Part shown: positions 7,227 through 15,951 of the stretch, one piece after another | Numbering within the stretch: position 1 is the first letter of the stretch | Layout of the letters: the number at the start of each line of letters is the position of its first letter | Assembly (NCBI GenBank): GCA_041608535.1 | Contig: JBFISM010000007.1 | Coordinates: 1 to 55,893 of the forward strand | Direction: 5' to 3' | Source: JBFISM01 sp041608535 | GTDB taxonomy: Bacteria > Actinomycetota > Acidimicrobiia > Spongiisociales > UBA5794 | Length of the DNA: 55,893 nucleotides | Position numbers and translations under genes: made by a program | The notes under the pieces: generated by a model | Databases searched by the model: none | What the model was told of the DNA's origin: nothing | The model's input: only the letters and a program-made list of their open reading frames with translations

Positions 7227-9398
7227 TCAGATCGATTGCAGGGCGCGCAGCACGTCCACGAGCCCGGCGCCCTGGAAGTACTTCTCTCGTCCCAGATCGG
7301 TGGCCGTGCTGCACAGTGCGTGCTTGATCCGTGCAGGCTGACCGATGAACTCGGAGTGGCGGGCCATGAGCATCGCAGCTGCACCGCTCACATGCGGGGC
7401 GGCCATGCTGGTCCCGTCCAGTGGACGAAACGACCCACCGGGGAACACCGAGTTGATCTTCTCGCCCGGCGCTACCAGATCGGGCTTCTGCCGGCCGTCA
7501 CCCGTCGGGCCCCGGCTGGAAAAGTAGCTCACCCCGTAGTCGTGGGGCTTCTCCCGGTGCGTGGCGCCCACCGTGATCACACCCGTGGCGTTGCCCGGGT
7601 CGGTGATGCTGACGGTGTGATACCCCTCGGTGGTGTCCTCGTGGGCATCGGCGGGACCGGTGGCGGTCCGGTACCTGAGATATCCGGCATTCCCGGCAGC
7701 CGCCACCACGGTGACCCCGGAGCCGATGAGGTCTTCACATTGGTCGCAGACGGGTGTGCGTCCGCATGCGTAGTTCGCCACCTCGTGGCGGATCGACATG
7801 CTGAGGTTGACACCGTGGACAGCGAAGAAGTCTTTCTGTGCGTTGAGCCATTGGACGAACTGCAAGGCGGCGAGGACGGCGAATTCGTCGTTCGGCTTGC
7901 CCGGCTCCAGGACGCGCAAATCGTAGAGATTGATGTCCTTGCAGACTCCGACGATGTTCTGCTCTTCCCAGTTGGCGGCGATGATGCCGGCGACGTGGGT
8001 GCCGTGCCCGTTCTGGGGCACCAGATAGGTCTCAGGGTCATGCGGGACGAGTAGGAACGGCTCGAGCAGATCCCAGTCCACGTTGCGGCCTCGCAAGAGC
8101 GAGCGCTGGAGATCCTCGAACTCATCCGGATTTCGCTCGATGACGGCCTGGATGTGGCCGTCCAGTTCTTCTGCGTTGGCGAGACGTACGGGGTCCAGCA
8201 GCACCCGGATGCGAGTGAAGTCGTAGGTCTTCTGCACCCGCGTCCATTTGACCCATTCGCCGTCGGCCACCGCACCGTGATCGGTGAGCGCAGGGCCCGC
8301 CTCGCCGTTCTCAGGCGTGCGGAAGAACGCAGGGTGGGTGGCGTCGATACCGGTGTCGATGATCCCCCAGGTGATCGCACTCGTATCTATGTCGAACAAG
8401 CGCTCGGCGGCGTCGGCCTTGACGGTGAGCCGGGATTTGCCCACCGCCGTCGACGCCTTGCGGTTCAGGTTGACGAGATGCACGTGACCTTCCATGTCGT
8501 CGGGTCGGGACGGATCGTGCGGCGGCAGCCCGGTGTGGTGCTCCAATCCCGATATGTCGATCCCGCCGAGGACATCTCGGGCCGCTTCGATCAAGTTGAT
8601 CGAGGCGAAGGGATCGAGTCCCTTGTGGTCACCGAACCTGTCTGGGTCGCCGTTGTCCCAATACCAGGGCCCGTCGAAGCTCTCGATCCAGTCGGTGGCC
8701 TCGGCACGCATGTTGCGTCGCGTTGTCGAGTCGGGGTCGTCGTCGCAGTCCGGGCCTCCGGTGCGCTCCGCTCGTTCCTCGATCGATCGTTCCACGGCGC
8801 GTGCGATCACCCCGACGACGCGGATGAACCAGGGCAGATCCGCCGGGAGGTTGGAGATTGCCTCGCGCTGTTCGCGGGTCTCGTCGCTGATGTTCTCGGT
8901 GTCGTGACCGGGCCGGCCGAGTCCGTCGAGTGCCAGCTCCAGCTCAGGGGCGAGGTCGCGCAGCACGCGGTCGGTGGTGACCCCATCTGCCTGTTGCCCT
9001 TCCGCCGTGTGCCGCCACCGTGCGATGGTCTGCCGCCACAAGTCGTTCCACCACAGGGTCATGGGGAGGACGACCCGGATCACCTCGTCGAAGTACAGCC
9101 GAGCAGCCGTGTACACCTGGTTGTAGGCGACGTGTGCCGGGCACCGCGTCGTCGCCCGCCACCAGGCGTAGCCGGCGCCCGGGTCGTGGCGGGCTTGTTC
9201 GACGTGACTGCGCAGGACCACGCTCACATGTCCGGCCTCGAATCCCCATTGCGGCGAAAGGAGGAGATCCTGCCACTCGAGCGGCTCCTCGCCGTAACGG
9301 ATCCACACATCGGCGAGGATCGGTGAGTCTTGGGTGTACCGATGCGTGATGTGGCTTCCGTAGACGAGCGTTTCGGTCACTTGCCGGTGGATCCTCAC
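7227..9398 (-). CDS. Subtilisin-like (S8) serine protease with large N-terminal extension
   Basis: A 723-residue protein whose C-terminal half is a complete S8 peptidase: Asp348 in IIDTGID, His468 in NGHGTHVAGIIA, an oxyanion Asn in VVAAAGNAG, and Ser664 in DGTSMAAPHVSGAAA. The first 330 residues have no signal peptide and form an Trp-rich, mostly helical region I do not recognise. Absence of a signal peptide and of a classical pro-domain suggests a cytoplasmic enzyme. The start is a GTG (9396-9398) preceded by GAGGAGG; a stretch of about 380 bp with hairpins separates it from the divergent GT gene. It heads a tight three-gene unit with the MBL and DUF2235 genes. Protease activity is likely; the purpose of the N-terminal region is unknown. 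Confidence 0.88.
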   Translation of the reverse strand: MRIHRQVTETLVYGSHITHRYTQDSPILADVWIRYGEEPLEWQDLLLSPQWGFEAGHVSVVLRSHVEQARHDPGAGYAWWRATTRCPAHVAYNQVYTAARLYFDEVIRVVLPMTLWWNDLWRQTIARWRHTAEGQQADGVTTDRVLRDLAPELELALDGLGRPGHDTENISDETREQREAISNLPADLPWFIRVVGVIARAVERSIEERAERTGGPDCDDDPDSTTRRNMRAEATDWIESFDGPWYWDNGDPDRFGDHKGLDPFASINLIEAARDVLGGIDISGLEHHTGLPPHDPSRPDDMEGHVHLVNLNRKASTAVGKSRLTVKADAAERLFDIDTSAITWGIIDTGIDATHPAFFRTPENGEAGPALTDHGAVADGEWVKWTRVQKTYDFTRIRVLLDPVRLANAEELDGHIQAVIERNPDEFEDLQRSLLRGRNVDWDLLEPFLLVPHDPETYLVPQNGHGTHVAGIIAANWEEQNIVGVCKDINLYDLRVLEPGKPNDEFAVLAALQFVQWLNAQKDFFAVHGVNLSMSIRHEVANYACGRTPVCDQCEDLIGSGVTVVAAAGNAGYLRYRTATGPADAHEDTTEGYHTVSITDPGNATGVITVGATHREKPHDYGVSYFSSRGPTGDGRQKPDLVAPGEKINSVFPGGSFRPLDGTSMAAPHVSGAAAMLMARHSEFIGQPARIKHALCSTATDLGREKYFQGAGLVDVLRALQSI

Positions 9399-9418
9399 CT
9401 GATACGTCCTCCTCGCCT

Positions 9419-9454
9419 CCTCAGAGCGCCAACATGTTTGCTGGAGCTCTGAGG
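9419..9454. repeat. Perfect inverted repeat upstream of protease operon
   Basis: Arms CCTCAGAGC (9419-9427) and GCTCTGAGG (9446-9454) are perfect complements with an 18-nt spacer. It sits 21 bp upstream of the GTG start of the protease, so it could be an operator or a hairpin in the leader mRNA. Confidence 0.5.
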
Positions 9455-9594
9455 CTTTCCCGTCGGCTCTTCGCCTGACGGCTCTGCGCCTATCGGCGCA
9501 TCCCCTAGCCGCACAATGGTCGGTGAGAACGAAGCCGGTGGCCGGTTGCCCGGCTGGTGTCCCGGTCAGCGGTCTGGCCCGACCGAGTATCGGA

Positions 9595-9696
9595 GCCAGG
9601 GTGAACGATACCTATCTGATCCGCCTCGTGACCGGGCGTTTTGCAGTAGCGCACCGGGGGTCGCAAAATGCCACGTTCGTGCCGAAATACCCTGGC
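9595..9696 (+). ncRNA. Candidate structured 5' leader RNA upstream of GT4 gene
   Basis: An outer perfect 8-bp stem, GCCAGGGT (9595-9602) with ACCCTGGC (9689-9696), encloses an inner 10-bp stem at 9635-9644/9663-9672 (GGCGTTTTGC with GCAAAATGCC, one G-U pair) that has an 18-nt loop. The structure ends 84 nt before the GT4 start codon. Nested stems in a leader suggest a regulatory RNA, but the sequence does not match a riboswitch class that I know. Confidence 0.35.
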
Positions 9697-9780
9697 CGCG
9701 GCGGCACCCGCCTGGGTTTACTGCCCCGAAAGGCCGGGTAGAGGTGGAGTTCGTCTACGGAGAGTTGAGGAGCCCCAACG

Positions 9781-10953
9781 ATGTTGCACCGCCCGCGTAC
9801 GGTTCTGCCTCCTGGTGCATTCGCCCCCAAGATCTCGATAGTCTCGACCTATGCGCCGCGCCGCTGCGGCATCGCACGGTTCACCGCTTCGCTCGTTGCT
9901 GCGATGAACCGGGTCGCCCCGCACCTGGCGACTGAAGTCGTTCGGCTTGTCGACAGCACGGATCCGGAACTGGATGCGCCGCCAGGTTCCCCGGTGTCCA
10001 TGGCATTCGACCCGGATTGCCCGGTGAGCGTCCGTACGGCCGCCCGCCACCTCGATCGAGCCGACGTCGTCGTGATCCAGCACGAATACGGGATCTACGG
10101 GGGGGATGATGGGGCCGCTGTGCTCGATCTCGTCGATCAGGTCCATGCCCCGATCGTGTCGGTGCTGCACACCGTGTTGACCGATCCAACACCCCGGCAA
10201 GCCTCCATACTGCGTGGTCTTGCCGACGCCGGCACCGTCGTCGTTCCTTCCGAGAGCGCCCGTCTTGCGCTGGCGCGGACGTTCGGGATCGATCCGGCCG
10301 ACGTCGTGGTGATCCCACACGGATCCGTCTGGCGACCCCTTCCCATCAACCCCGAGCCTCGCCGCACCGTCCTCACCTGGGGTCTGCTCGGTCCGGGGAA
10401 GGGGATCGAACGGGGTATCGCCGCCGTCGCCAAGCTGCGACACCTCGAACCCAAGGTGCGGTATCGCATCGTCGGACAGACCCATCCAGTCGTGCTCCGG
10501 CACTCCGGCCATGCGTATCGGGACAGTTTGGAGCGCCTTGTGGAGCACCATGCGCTCCATGACCACGTCGAGTTCGTGGATAGGTACCTCGATGACGAGG
10601 AGCTGTACCGCTTGGTCGCCGGAGCCGATATCGTTCTCGCCCCGTACGACAATTCGGAGCAGATTTGCTCCGGCGTTCTCGCCGAGGCCGTCGCGGCCGG
10701 TCGTCCCGTCGTGGCGACCCGATTCCCCCACGCCGTCGAATTGCTCGGCACTGGAGCAGGCGTGGTCGTCGCCCATGACGACATCACCGAGATGGCGGAC
10801 GCACTACAGATGCTCCTGGACGACCGCAGGACGTACGACGAGGCCGCACACGTGGCGCGGCGGTTGGGCGCCGAGTTGTCTTGGGATGCGGTCGCCGTGT
10901 CGTACACGCGGCTCGTGTCATCGGTCGTCGACGACGCTCGCATCACGGCGTGA
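9781..10953 (+). CDS. GT4-family glycosyltransferase
   Basis: A 390-residue GT-B retaining glycosyltransferase. The N-terminal domain opens with KISIVSTYAPRRCGIARFTA, including the donor/acceptor loop typical of this group, and ADVVVIQHEYGIYGG gives the conserved His region. The C-terminal nucleotide-sugar domain shows TWGLLGPGKGIERGI and the E-x7-E-like EQICSGVLAEAVAAGRPVVA. It probably moves a sugar, often mannose or glucose, from a nucleotide donor to a soluble or lipid acceptor in the cytoplasm. ATG 9781 is preceded by GAGGAG with good spacing. It is followed on the same strand by the GH130 gene, and a second GT4 and an alpha/alpha-barrel gene face it, forming a four-gene sugar island. 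The acceptor cannot be deduced. Confidence 0.85.
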   Translation: MLHRPRTVLPPGAFAPKISIVSTYAPRRCGIARFTASLVAAMNRVAPHLATEVVRLVDSTDPELDAPPGSPVSMAFDPDCPVSVRTAARHLDRADVVVIQHEYGIYGGDDGAAVLDLVDQVHAPIVSVLHTVLTDPTPRQASILRGLADAGTVVVPSESARLALARTFGIDPADVVVIPHGSVWRPLPINPEPRRTVLTWGLLGPGKGIERGIAAVAKLRHLEPKVRYRIVGQTHPVVLRHSGHAYRDSLERLVEHHALHDHVEFVDRYLDDEELYRLVAGADIVLAPYDNSEQICSGVLAEAVAAGRPVVATRFPHAVELLGTGAGVVVAHDDITEMADALQMLLDDRRTYDEAAHVARRLGAELSWDAVAVSYTRLVSSVVDDARITA

Positions 10954-11072
10954 CCCACCACACCCTGGTGTGAACTCCACTCCATACCGGGGTTTCGCTT
11001 TGCTACACCACGAGGTGCCGGTCACAGGAATTGCGCCGTTGCGCGGGCAAGAAGGTCCACAATGGTTGGTAC

Positions 11073-12527
11073 GTGGTCGAGATCAGACGTCATGAGCTGA
11101 CTATTCGCCCCGATCCGAGCCGGGTCGTGGCGAGGCCCTTCGTCCCCGGCCAGGCGAACTTCGGTGGTGCTACGTCACGTCTCGACGCGATCACCTCCCG
11201 AGTGCTCGGTCTACGTGATGACGAGCGAGAGCGCCGGCTGGCAGAAGCACACCAGCTGGCTGCAGGCCGGTATCGCGACATCGAGAGTGTGTGGCGCCGG
11301 CACGTCCACATCGCCGCCGACCAGTCGCCACTCGTTGCCGGCGTGGAGGACCCGGAGACCGGATTGCTGCTCGGCGCATTCTTCACCCAGAGCTATGCAT
11401 ACGAGTCGGCGGCACTCACCAACCCGTCGATGGTGCCGGTTGGCTCGCCACATCCGGATGGTGCGCAGAGCTTCGTCCTCAGTGCTCGGGCGATCGGCGA
11501 GGGTCACATCTCTTCGATCGCGTTCCTCTCCGGGCGGGTCGGCACAGACGGGGAGATCACCCTGGACGAGCGGTCGCCCTTTGCCGACAACGGCGCCCGC
11601 CACACACCCCACTACGACCGGCAAGCCTTCGCCGCCAGACTCGCCGAGCTCGAGGCCGACAACGAGATCTCCCGCAGAGTTCTCGACCAGTTGGATATGG
11701 CGTTCACCGCACCCGAGCTCCAGCTCGCCCTCGACCGGGTACAAGAGACCGACATCGATCTCACGATGGCGCGCGAGACGCTGCATCGGATCCACTGGCT
11801 CGCCTCCTCCAACTACGTGCTCGAGTTCGCCGGCACCGACATCACCGAGCGGCTGATCTCCCCGGCGGGGCCGGCGGAGAGCCGAGGTATGGAGGATGCG
11901 CGGTTTGTGCGGTTCGTGGGTGAGGACGGTGATGTGCGCTACTACGCCACATACACGGCATTCGACGGAGAGAAGATCCTGCCTCAGCTCATCGAGACCG
12001 CCGACTTCGCTCGCTTCCGTATCTCCACGCTCTCCGGAGCGATGGCGCGTCACAAGGGTATTGCGCTGTTCCCACGGCGAATCGATGGACTCTTCGTCGC
12101 CCTGTCTCGCCACGATCAGGAGAGCACGTTCGTCATGCGTTCCGATCGCCTGCGCGAATGGCGCAACGCCGAGCTGGCATTCGGCCCGGAGATGGGTTGG
12201 GAGGTGGTGCAAGGGGGCAACTGTGGCTCGCCCCTCGAGACCGACGACGGCTGGCTGGTGATCACCCACGGTGTGGGCCCGATGCGCCGCTATGCCCTGG
12301 GCGCCGTTCTCCTCGACCTCGACGAGCCGACCAAGGTGGTGGCGCGGCTGCCGGCGCCATTGCTCGAACCCGAGGGTGAAGAGCGCATCGGTTATGTGCC
12401 CAACGTGCTGTATTCCTGCGGAAGCATGATCTGTGACGGCACGCTCGTCGTGCCCTACGGCTTCGCCGATCGCGGCATCAAGTTCGCTACAGCGCCCGTC
12501 GCAGACGTCCTGGCTGCGATGGTGTGA
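11073..12527 (+). CDS. GH130-family glycoside phosphorylase/hydrolase
   Basis: A protein of about 484 residues of the GH130 (PH1107-related) family, which splits or builds beta-mannosides by phosphorolysis. The family core is visible: ESRGMEDARFVRF, then 'ISTLSGAMARHKGIALFPRRI', GLFVALSRHDQEST and GNCGSPLETDDGWLVITHG, in the order expected for the five-bladed propeller. The start is uncertain: the frame opens at a TTG (11031), but homologous proteins begin near VEIRRHELTIRPDP, so I chose the GTG at 11073; neither has a strong ribosome site. Its 3' end overlaps the convergent GT4 gene by 41 bp. Co-localisation with two GT4 genes suggests turnover or assembly of a mannose-containing glycan or compatible solute. 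Substrate is inferred only. Confidence 0.82.
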   Translation: MVEIRRHELTIRPDPSRVVARPFVPGQANFGGATSRLDAITSRVLGLRDDERERRLAEAHQLAAGRYRDIESVWRRHVHIAADQSPLVAGVEDPETGLLLGAFFTQSYAYESAALTNPSMVPVGSPHPDGAQSFVLSARAIGEGHISSIAFLSGRVGTDGEITLDERSPFADNGARHTPHYDRQAFAARLAELEADNEISRRVLDQLDMAFTAPELQLALDRVQETDIDLTMARETLHRIHWLASSNYVLEFAGTDITERLISPAGPAESRGMEDARFVRFVGEDGDVRYYATYTAFDGEKILPQLIETADFARFRISTLSGAMARHKGIALFPRRIDGLFVALSRHDQESTFVMRSDRLREWRNAELAFGPEMGWEVVQGGNCGSPLETDDGWLVITHGVGPMRRYALGAVLLDLDEPTKVVARLPAPLLEPEGEERIGYVPNVLYSCGSMICDGTLVVPYGFADRGIKFATAPVADVLAAMV

Positions 12528-13545
12528 CCAATAGCTCTTCGTACACCCGCATGTAACCGGCGGCCATCGTCTCCGCGGAGAACCGCTGCTGGGCTGATCT
12601 GTGGCACTCCAGCCGGGAGATCTCGTCGAGCCGACCGATGGCGGTGACTGCCCCGGCAACATCGTCGACGAGAAAGCCGGTGCGTTCATGCGCAACGATC
12701 TCGGGCATGGCGCCGCGGCGCCAGGCGATCACGGGCGTGCCGGCGGCGAGGCTCTCCACGACGACGAGTCCGAAGGGCTCGTCCCAACGAAGCGGCATGA
12801 GCAGCCCTACGGAGTCGCCGACGAGCCTGGCGACACGTGCACGATCGAGCTCGCCGTGATACACGATGTTCGATCCGTCGAGGTGCGGCTCGATCTCGCA
12901 TTCGAAGTAGGCCCGGTACTTGGCCTCGACGGGGCCGGCGATGTGCAGGCTTCGACCGGAGCGACGGGCGGTGGCAATCGCCAGATCCAGCGCCTTCTCG
13001 GGGGCAATCCGGCCGACGAAGGCGAGGTGACCGGCAGCGCCATCTCCGACGTCGAACTCGTGCATGCGAATCCCGTTCGGCACCGTGGCCACGTAGCGCA
13101 GCTCGGGCAGAAATGCCCTTTCCGCGTTGGATATCGAGACGAAGGGGCGATCGGCATATCGGCGCAGTAGACGATGCGTGGCCGTATTCCACGCCACTCC
13201 GTGCAACGTGGTCACGATCGGAGTACTCACGAACTGGCCGTAGCCGAGTGCGTGCACATGGAGGTGGGAATGAACCACATCGAAATCGGCCGCGGCGATG
13301 TGCTCGAAAGCCACGTCGAGATGCTCTTCTTCGGCCAGGCGCGGATCGAGGGCGGACTGGGTCATGGGTTCGGGCACGGTGGGATGGAGGTGCGCTGTCG
13401 TCAGCGATCCGGCGGGAGCGAACACGGTGACGTCGTGCCCGGCGGCGACGAGGGCTTCGGTGAGGTTGAAGGCGACGCGCTCCCAAGGGCCGTAGCCCGG
13501 TGGGGGGAACGGGTGCGTGATCGGGGGAAGCATGGCGATCCGCAT
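12487..13545 (-). CDS. GT4-family glycosyltransferase
   Basis: A 352-residue GT-B glycosyltransferase. It opens with MRIAMLPPITHPFPPPGYGP and continues with GHDVTVFAPAGS; FDVVHSHLHVHALGYGQ is the acceptor-domain His region. The C-terminal domain has HLAFVGRIAPEKALDLAI and the classic E-x7-E motif in EPFGLVVVESLAAGTPVIAW followed by the GAMPEIV loop. ATG 13543-13545 is chosen over an upstream in-frame start because it gives the standard N-terminus; the stop of the preceding alpha/alpha-barrel gene is only 2 nt away, so the pair is co-transcribed. Its end overlaps the GH130 gene on the other strand. Sugar and acceptor unknown. Confidence 0.88.
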   Translation of the reverse strand: MRIAMLPPITHPFPPPGYGPWERVAFNLTEALVAAGHDVTVFAPAGSLTTAHLHPTVPEPMTQSALDPRLAEEEHLDVAFEHIAAADFDVVHSHLHVHALGYGQFVSTPIVTTLHGVAWNTATHRLLRRYADRPFVSISNAERAFLPELRYVATVPNGIRMHEFDVGDGAAGHLAFVGRIAPEKALDLAIATARRSGRSLHIAGPVEAKYRAYFECEIEPHLDGSNIVYHGELDRARVARLVGDSVGLLMPLRWDEPFGLVVVESLAAGTPVIAWRRGAMPEIVAHERTGFLVDDVAGAVTAIGRLDEISRLECHRSAQQRFSAETMAAGYMRVYEELLVTPSQPGRLRRAL

Positions 13546-13547
13546 GA

Positions 13548-14576
13548 TCACACCGGTGCCTGTCCGCTGAGATGGCGACGCCATGTTTGCAGTGCGCCGA
13601 GCGCCGCCAACGTCGACTCGGCCCCGCAATTGGCATTGACCCGGTCTCCATGGAGACCGTCGTAGCCGGCGCCAGTCTCTGGGTCGTACAACGCCAAGCC
13701 GGCGTCGTTGCGGCCGAGAAACCATTCGGCGGCGGCGGTGACGTATCCCGACCAGGTGCCGTCACCGGTGATAGCAGCTGCGCGGGCGCAGGCATCAGCC
13801 ATCGCCCACGCTTCGATCGGTTGCTGATCGAACGCGGGGCCCGTGCCGCCCGGACCGCGTCCTTCGACAGGTGTGAAGCTGAAGTGGTCACCGTTCCACT
13901 CCACCGACACCAGCCAGTCGAGCATGGCCAGGCCCCGATCGACGAGCCGGTCGTCGCCGACCGACGCCCCTGCGGCGAGCAACGCTTCAGGGAGTCGTGC
14001 GTTGGCATAGGCGAGCCTCGCTTCGGGCCACTGCCATCGACCGTTGCCGGGCCCGGGAATCCGCCCGAGGAGACGCGGCAGCGCAGAGAGGACTCGGTCT
14101 GGTGTCGCCGCTCCCAGGTGGTGAGTGGCGGCACAGACTCCGAGGATGGCGAAGGCGTTGGTGCGTGGTGCCGGCGAATCGACGTCGACCCCGGCGGCCA
14201 GGGTCGTGATGATGCGGTTGCGTTGTTTTGGATGTGCCTGTCCGAGCGCGGCACCGAGCCCCCACAGCGCCCGACCATGAGCATCGTCTGATCCACGTCG
14301 GTCCACCCAGGTCCCCGCAGCGTTCATCCGGTTGTGCCAGCTTCCCGATGTGCGGCCGGCGAGCACAAAATCGACGCCTCGGTCGAACAAACGCAGTGAG
14401 GCACCGCTGATGTGGGGCTGGCGGCCGAGCACGACGAGCAGTCGGGCCATGTCATCGGTGGTGTACCCGTGCGAGACACGCGGGTGCGTGTAGCGGGCGT
14501 GCTCGAACACACCATGCCGCCCCGACAGGCGGTGGAGGTGATCGAAACGAAGCGGAGCCCGCGCAGCGGCGTTCAC
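13548..14576 (-). CDS. Alpha/alpha-barrel (six-hairpin glycosidase-like) protein
   Basis: A protein of about 342 residues that looks all-helical, with repeating hairpins like the alpha/alpha-toroid of six-hairpin glycosidases. Recognisable pieces are LFDRGVDFVLAGRTSGSWHN, DDAHGRALWGLGAALG, 'WQWPEARLAYANARLPEALL' and WPEARLAYANARLPEALLAA, and a final region with AGYDGLHGDRVNANCGAEST. Proteins of this sort are often found beside GT4 and GH130 genes, sometimes annotated as glycosyltransferases although they lack a GT-B fold. The GTG at 14574-14576 has GAGGG six bases upstream; further starts at 14621 and 14651 are possible. It heads the two-gene minus-strand operon with the GT4 gene. Activity untested; a glycan-trimming role is a guess from context. 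Confidence 0.7.
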   Translation of the reverse strand: MNAAARAPLRFDHLHRLSGRHGVFEHARYTHPRVSHGYTTDDMARLLVVLGRQPHISGASLRLFDRGVDFVLAGRTSGSWHNRMNAAGTWVDRRGSDDAHGRALWGLGAALGQAHPKQRNRIITTLAAGVDVDSPAPRTNAFAILGVCAATHHLGAATPDRVLSALPRLLGRIPGPGNGRWQWPEARLAYANARLPEALLAAGASVGDDRLVDRGLAMLDWLVSVEWNGDHFSFTPVEGRGPGGTGPAFDQQPIEAWAMADACARAAAITGDGTWSGYVTAAAEWFLGRNDAGLALYDPETGAGYDGLHGDRVNANCGAESTLAALGALQTWRRHLSGQAPV

Positions 14577-14815
14577 AGGGCGCCCTCTACCCGGCACCGG
14601 CAACGGCAAACCTGTCCTCATGCTCGGACCATGCCAACGTCCTCGTCCCATAGCCTACTCCCACGGGACCTCTGCCAGAAGATGGGTCGGGCGTCCCACG
14701 GATTTCCTGAAAGATCCGACGAGGAACCGGGTCTCAATACCGAGGCCGCCGAGTAGGCATGGCGGCGGCGGGCACGGCCCGTCTCTCTTCCCCGGACTCA
14801 GAAAGTTGATACACG

Positions 14816-15889
14816 ATGCTCCCCACCACACCGGCTCGCAAGGCTCACGGACTCGCACTGGATGAGCGAGGATTCTCACTCGTTGCCGTCGGCCTGTGGA
14901 TGCTCGTCGTCCTCGGTCTTGGCGCGTTCTCGCTCGACGTCACGCGTCTCTACACCGAGTATTCGGAGCTCCGTAACGCAGCCGACGCGGCAGCACTGGC
15001 GATTGCCAGCGAATGTTCGATCGGAGCCTGCGATCTCTTCTTCGACGAGCACAACGTCGCCGACACCTATGCCGACGCCAACGCCCGGGATCGGGCCATG
15101 CGAGTGGAGGACGTTTCGCTCGATCGCTTCAACCAAACGGTCACCGTGAAGACGGCGTCGGAAGACATCTCTGGGGGGAATCATCTCGACGTCGTTCTCG
15201 CTCAGGTGCTGGGTTTCGAGGGCGTGACCGTCAGCACCGACGCCAGCGCCACCTGGGGTTCGCCGGGTGCAGCCACGACGCTGCCGCTGGCGCTCTCCAA
15301 ATGCGTATGGGATGCACACGGCGCCACCGGATTTGCCGACGAGGTGCTCGGCGGGTCGTTGCACCGGGCCTCTGCTGTGACGGACAACCTGGTTCCGCCC
15401 GCCCTGCGCTATCCACACAGGGACGCCGCAGTGACCATCTACCTCAACGGCTCGAGCAGCTGCCGCGGTGGGGCGTCAGGGCATCTCCCCGGTGGTTTCG
15501 GCTGGCTGGCAGGTGACGGCGGCCGTTGCCAGGTCAGCACGGCCGTGCAGGAGTGGGTCGACGTAGAGCCTGGCTCGTCGCCGACGGCCGACTGCGCCCC
15601 GGAGGACTTCGAGGACATCGTCGGATCCGTGGTGACCATCCCCTACTTCAAGGATCTGCGCAGTAGCGGATCAAATGCCCAGTATCAGATCCACGGCTAT
15701 GGCGCCCTGTACGTGACCGGGTACAACTTCAACGGCCAGAACCAGCAGTCGTCTCTCATCGACAATCAGGATCCGTGTGGTGGCAACCACCCGTGCATTC
15801 AAGGGTACCTGATCGGAGATTGGACCGTCAGCGGCACCACGAAAGGCGGACCCTACCTCGGTATCAACTCGGTACAGCTGGCCGGTTAA
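14816..15889 (+). CDS. TadG-like secreted Cys-rich protein, copy 1
   Basis: First of five tandem paralogs. About 357 residues: a short charged N-terminus (LDERGFSLVAV), one membrane helix (VGLWMLVVLGLGAFSLDVTR) and the Tad-domain stretch 'LYTEYSELRNAADAAALAIA', all as in TadE/TadG-type Flp-pilus proteins. The ERG-F junction before the helix resembles a class III (prepilin-peptidase) signal. A 280-residue exported domain follows with conserved cysteines (ECSIGAC, SKCVW, SSCRG, GRCQV, ADCAPEDF, DPCGGNHPCIQGY) and the shared blocks LPGGFGWL, 'YGALYVTGYNF' and IQGYLIGDW. Paired cysteines suggest disulfides outside the cell. ATG 14816 has only a weak AAAG ribosome site. No TadA/B/C or pilin genes lie in the window. 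It is the most divergent copy with copy 2. Confidence 0.8.
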   Translation: MLPTTPARKAHGLALDERGFSLVAVGLWMLVVLGLGAFSLDVTRLYTEYSELRNAADAAALAIASECSIGACDLFFDEHNVADTYADANARDRAMRVEDVSLDRFNQTVTVKTASEDISGGNHLDVVLAQVLGFEGVTVSTDASATWGSPGAATTLPLALSKCVWDAHGATGFADEVLGGSLHRASAVTDNLVPPALRYPHRDAAVTIYLNGSSSCRGGASGHLPGGFGWLAGDGGRCQVSTAVQEWVDVEPGSSPTADCAPEDFEDIVGSVVTIPYFKDLRSSGSNAQYQIHGYGALYVTGYNFNGQNQQSSLIDNQDPCGGNHPCIQGYLIGDWTVSGTTKGGPYLGINSVQLAG

Positions 15890-15933
15890 TCACTCCCTAA
15901 ATCAAGGTAAAACCTGCGGGTTGTTTGGTGGCA

Positions 15934-15951
15934 ATAGGTCGCCCGACCTAT
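15934..15951. promoter_or_regulatory. Palindromic operator-like site, ATAGGTCG-N2-CGACCTAT
   Basis: A perfect 8-bp-arm palindrome with central CC in the gap before copy 2. Its right arm overlaps a possible -10 (TATACA, 15949-15954), with TTGGTG at 15925-15930 as a weak -35 eighteen bases upstream. The same half-sites recur before copy 3 and, degraded, before copy 5, so it probably binds a dimeric regulator of the array. Confidence 0.55.

Larger units (their letters stand above)
9399..9780. other. Divergent intergenic region with hairpins, protease and GT operons
   Basis: A 382-bp gap between outward-facing operons. It holds a perfect 9-bp-arm inverted repeat at 9419-9454, two imperfect direct repeats of CGGCTCTTCGCCT/CGGCTCTGCGCCT near 9464-9490, and a nested stem structure at 9595-9696. 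A GAGGAG ribosome site for the GT gene is at about 9767-9772. It must contain promoters for both operons. Confidence 0.5.

Noticed and set aside
8154..9326. 390-residue plus-strand frame over the protease
   Set aside because: Opposes the protease N-terminal region; low-complexity Arg/Val/Gly composition, no start signal.
9595..9696. Cyclic-di-GMP or cyclic-di-AMP riboswitch
   Set aside because: Stems exist, but I could not find the conserved ligand-pocket sequences of these classes.
11211..12695. 494-residue minus-strand frame
   Set aside because: Antisense to the GH130 gene whose motifs are intact; no ribosome site or family resemblance.
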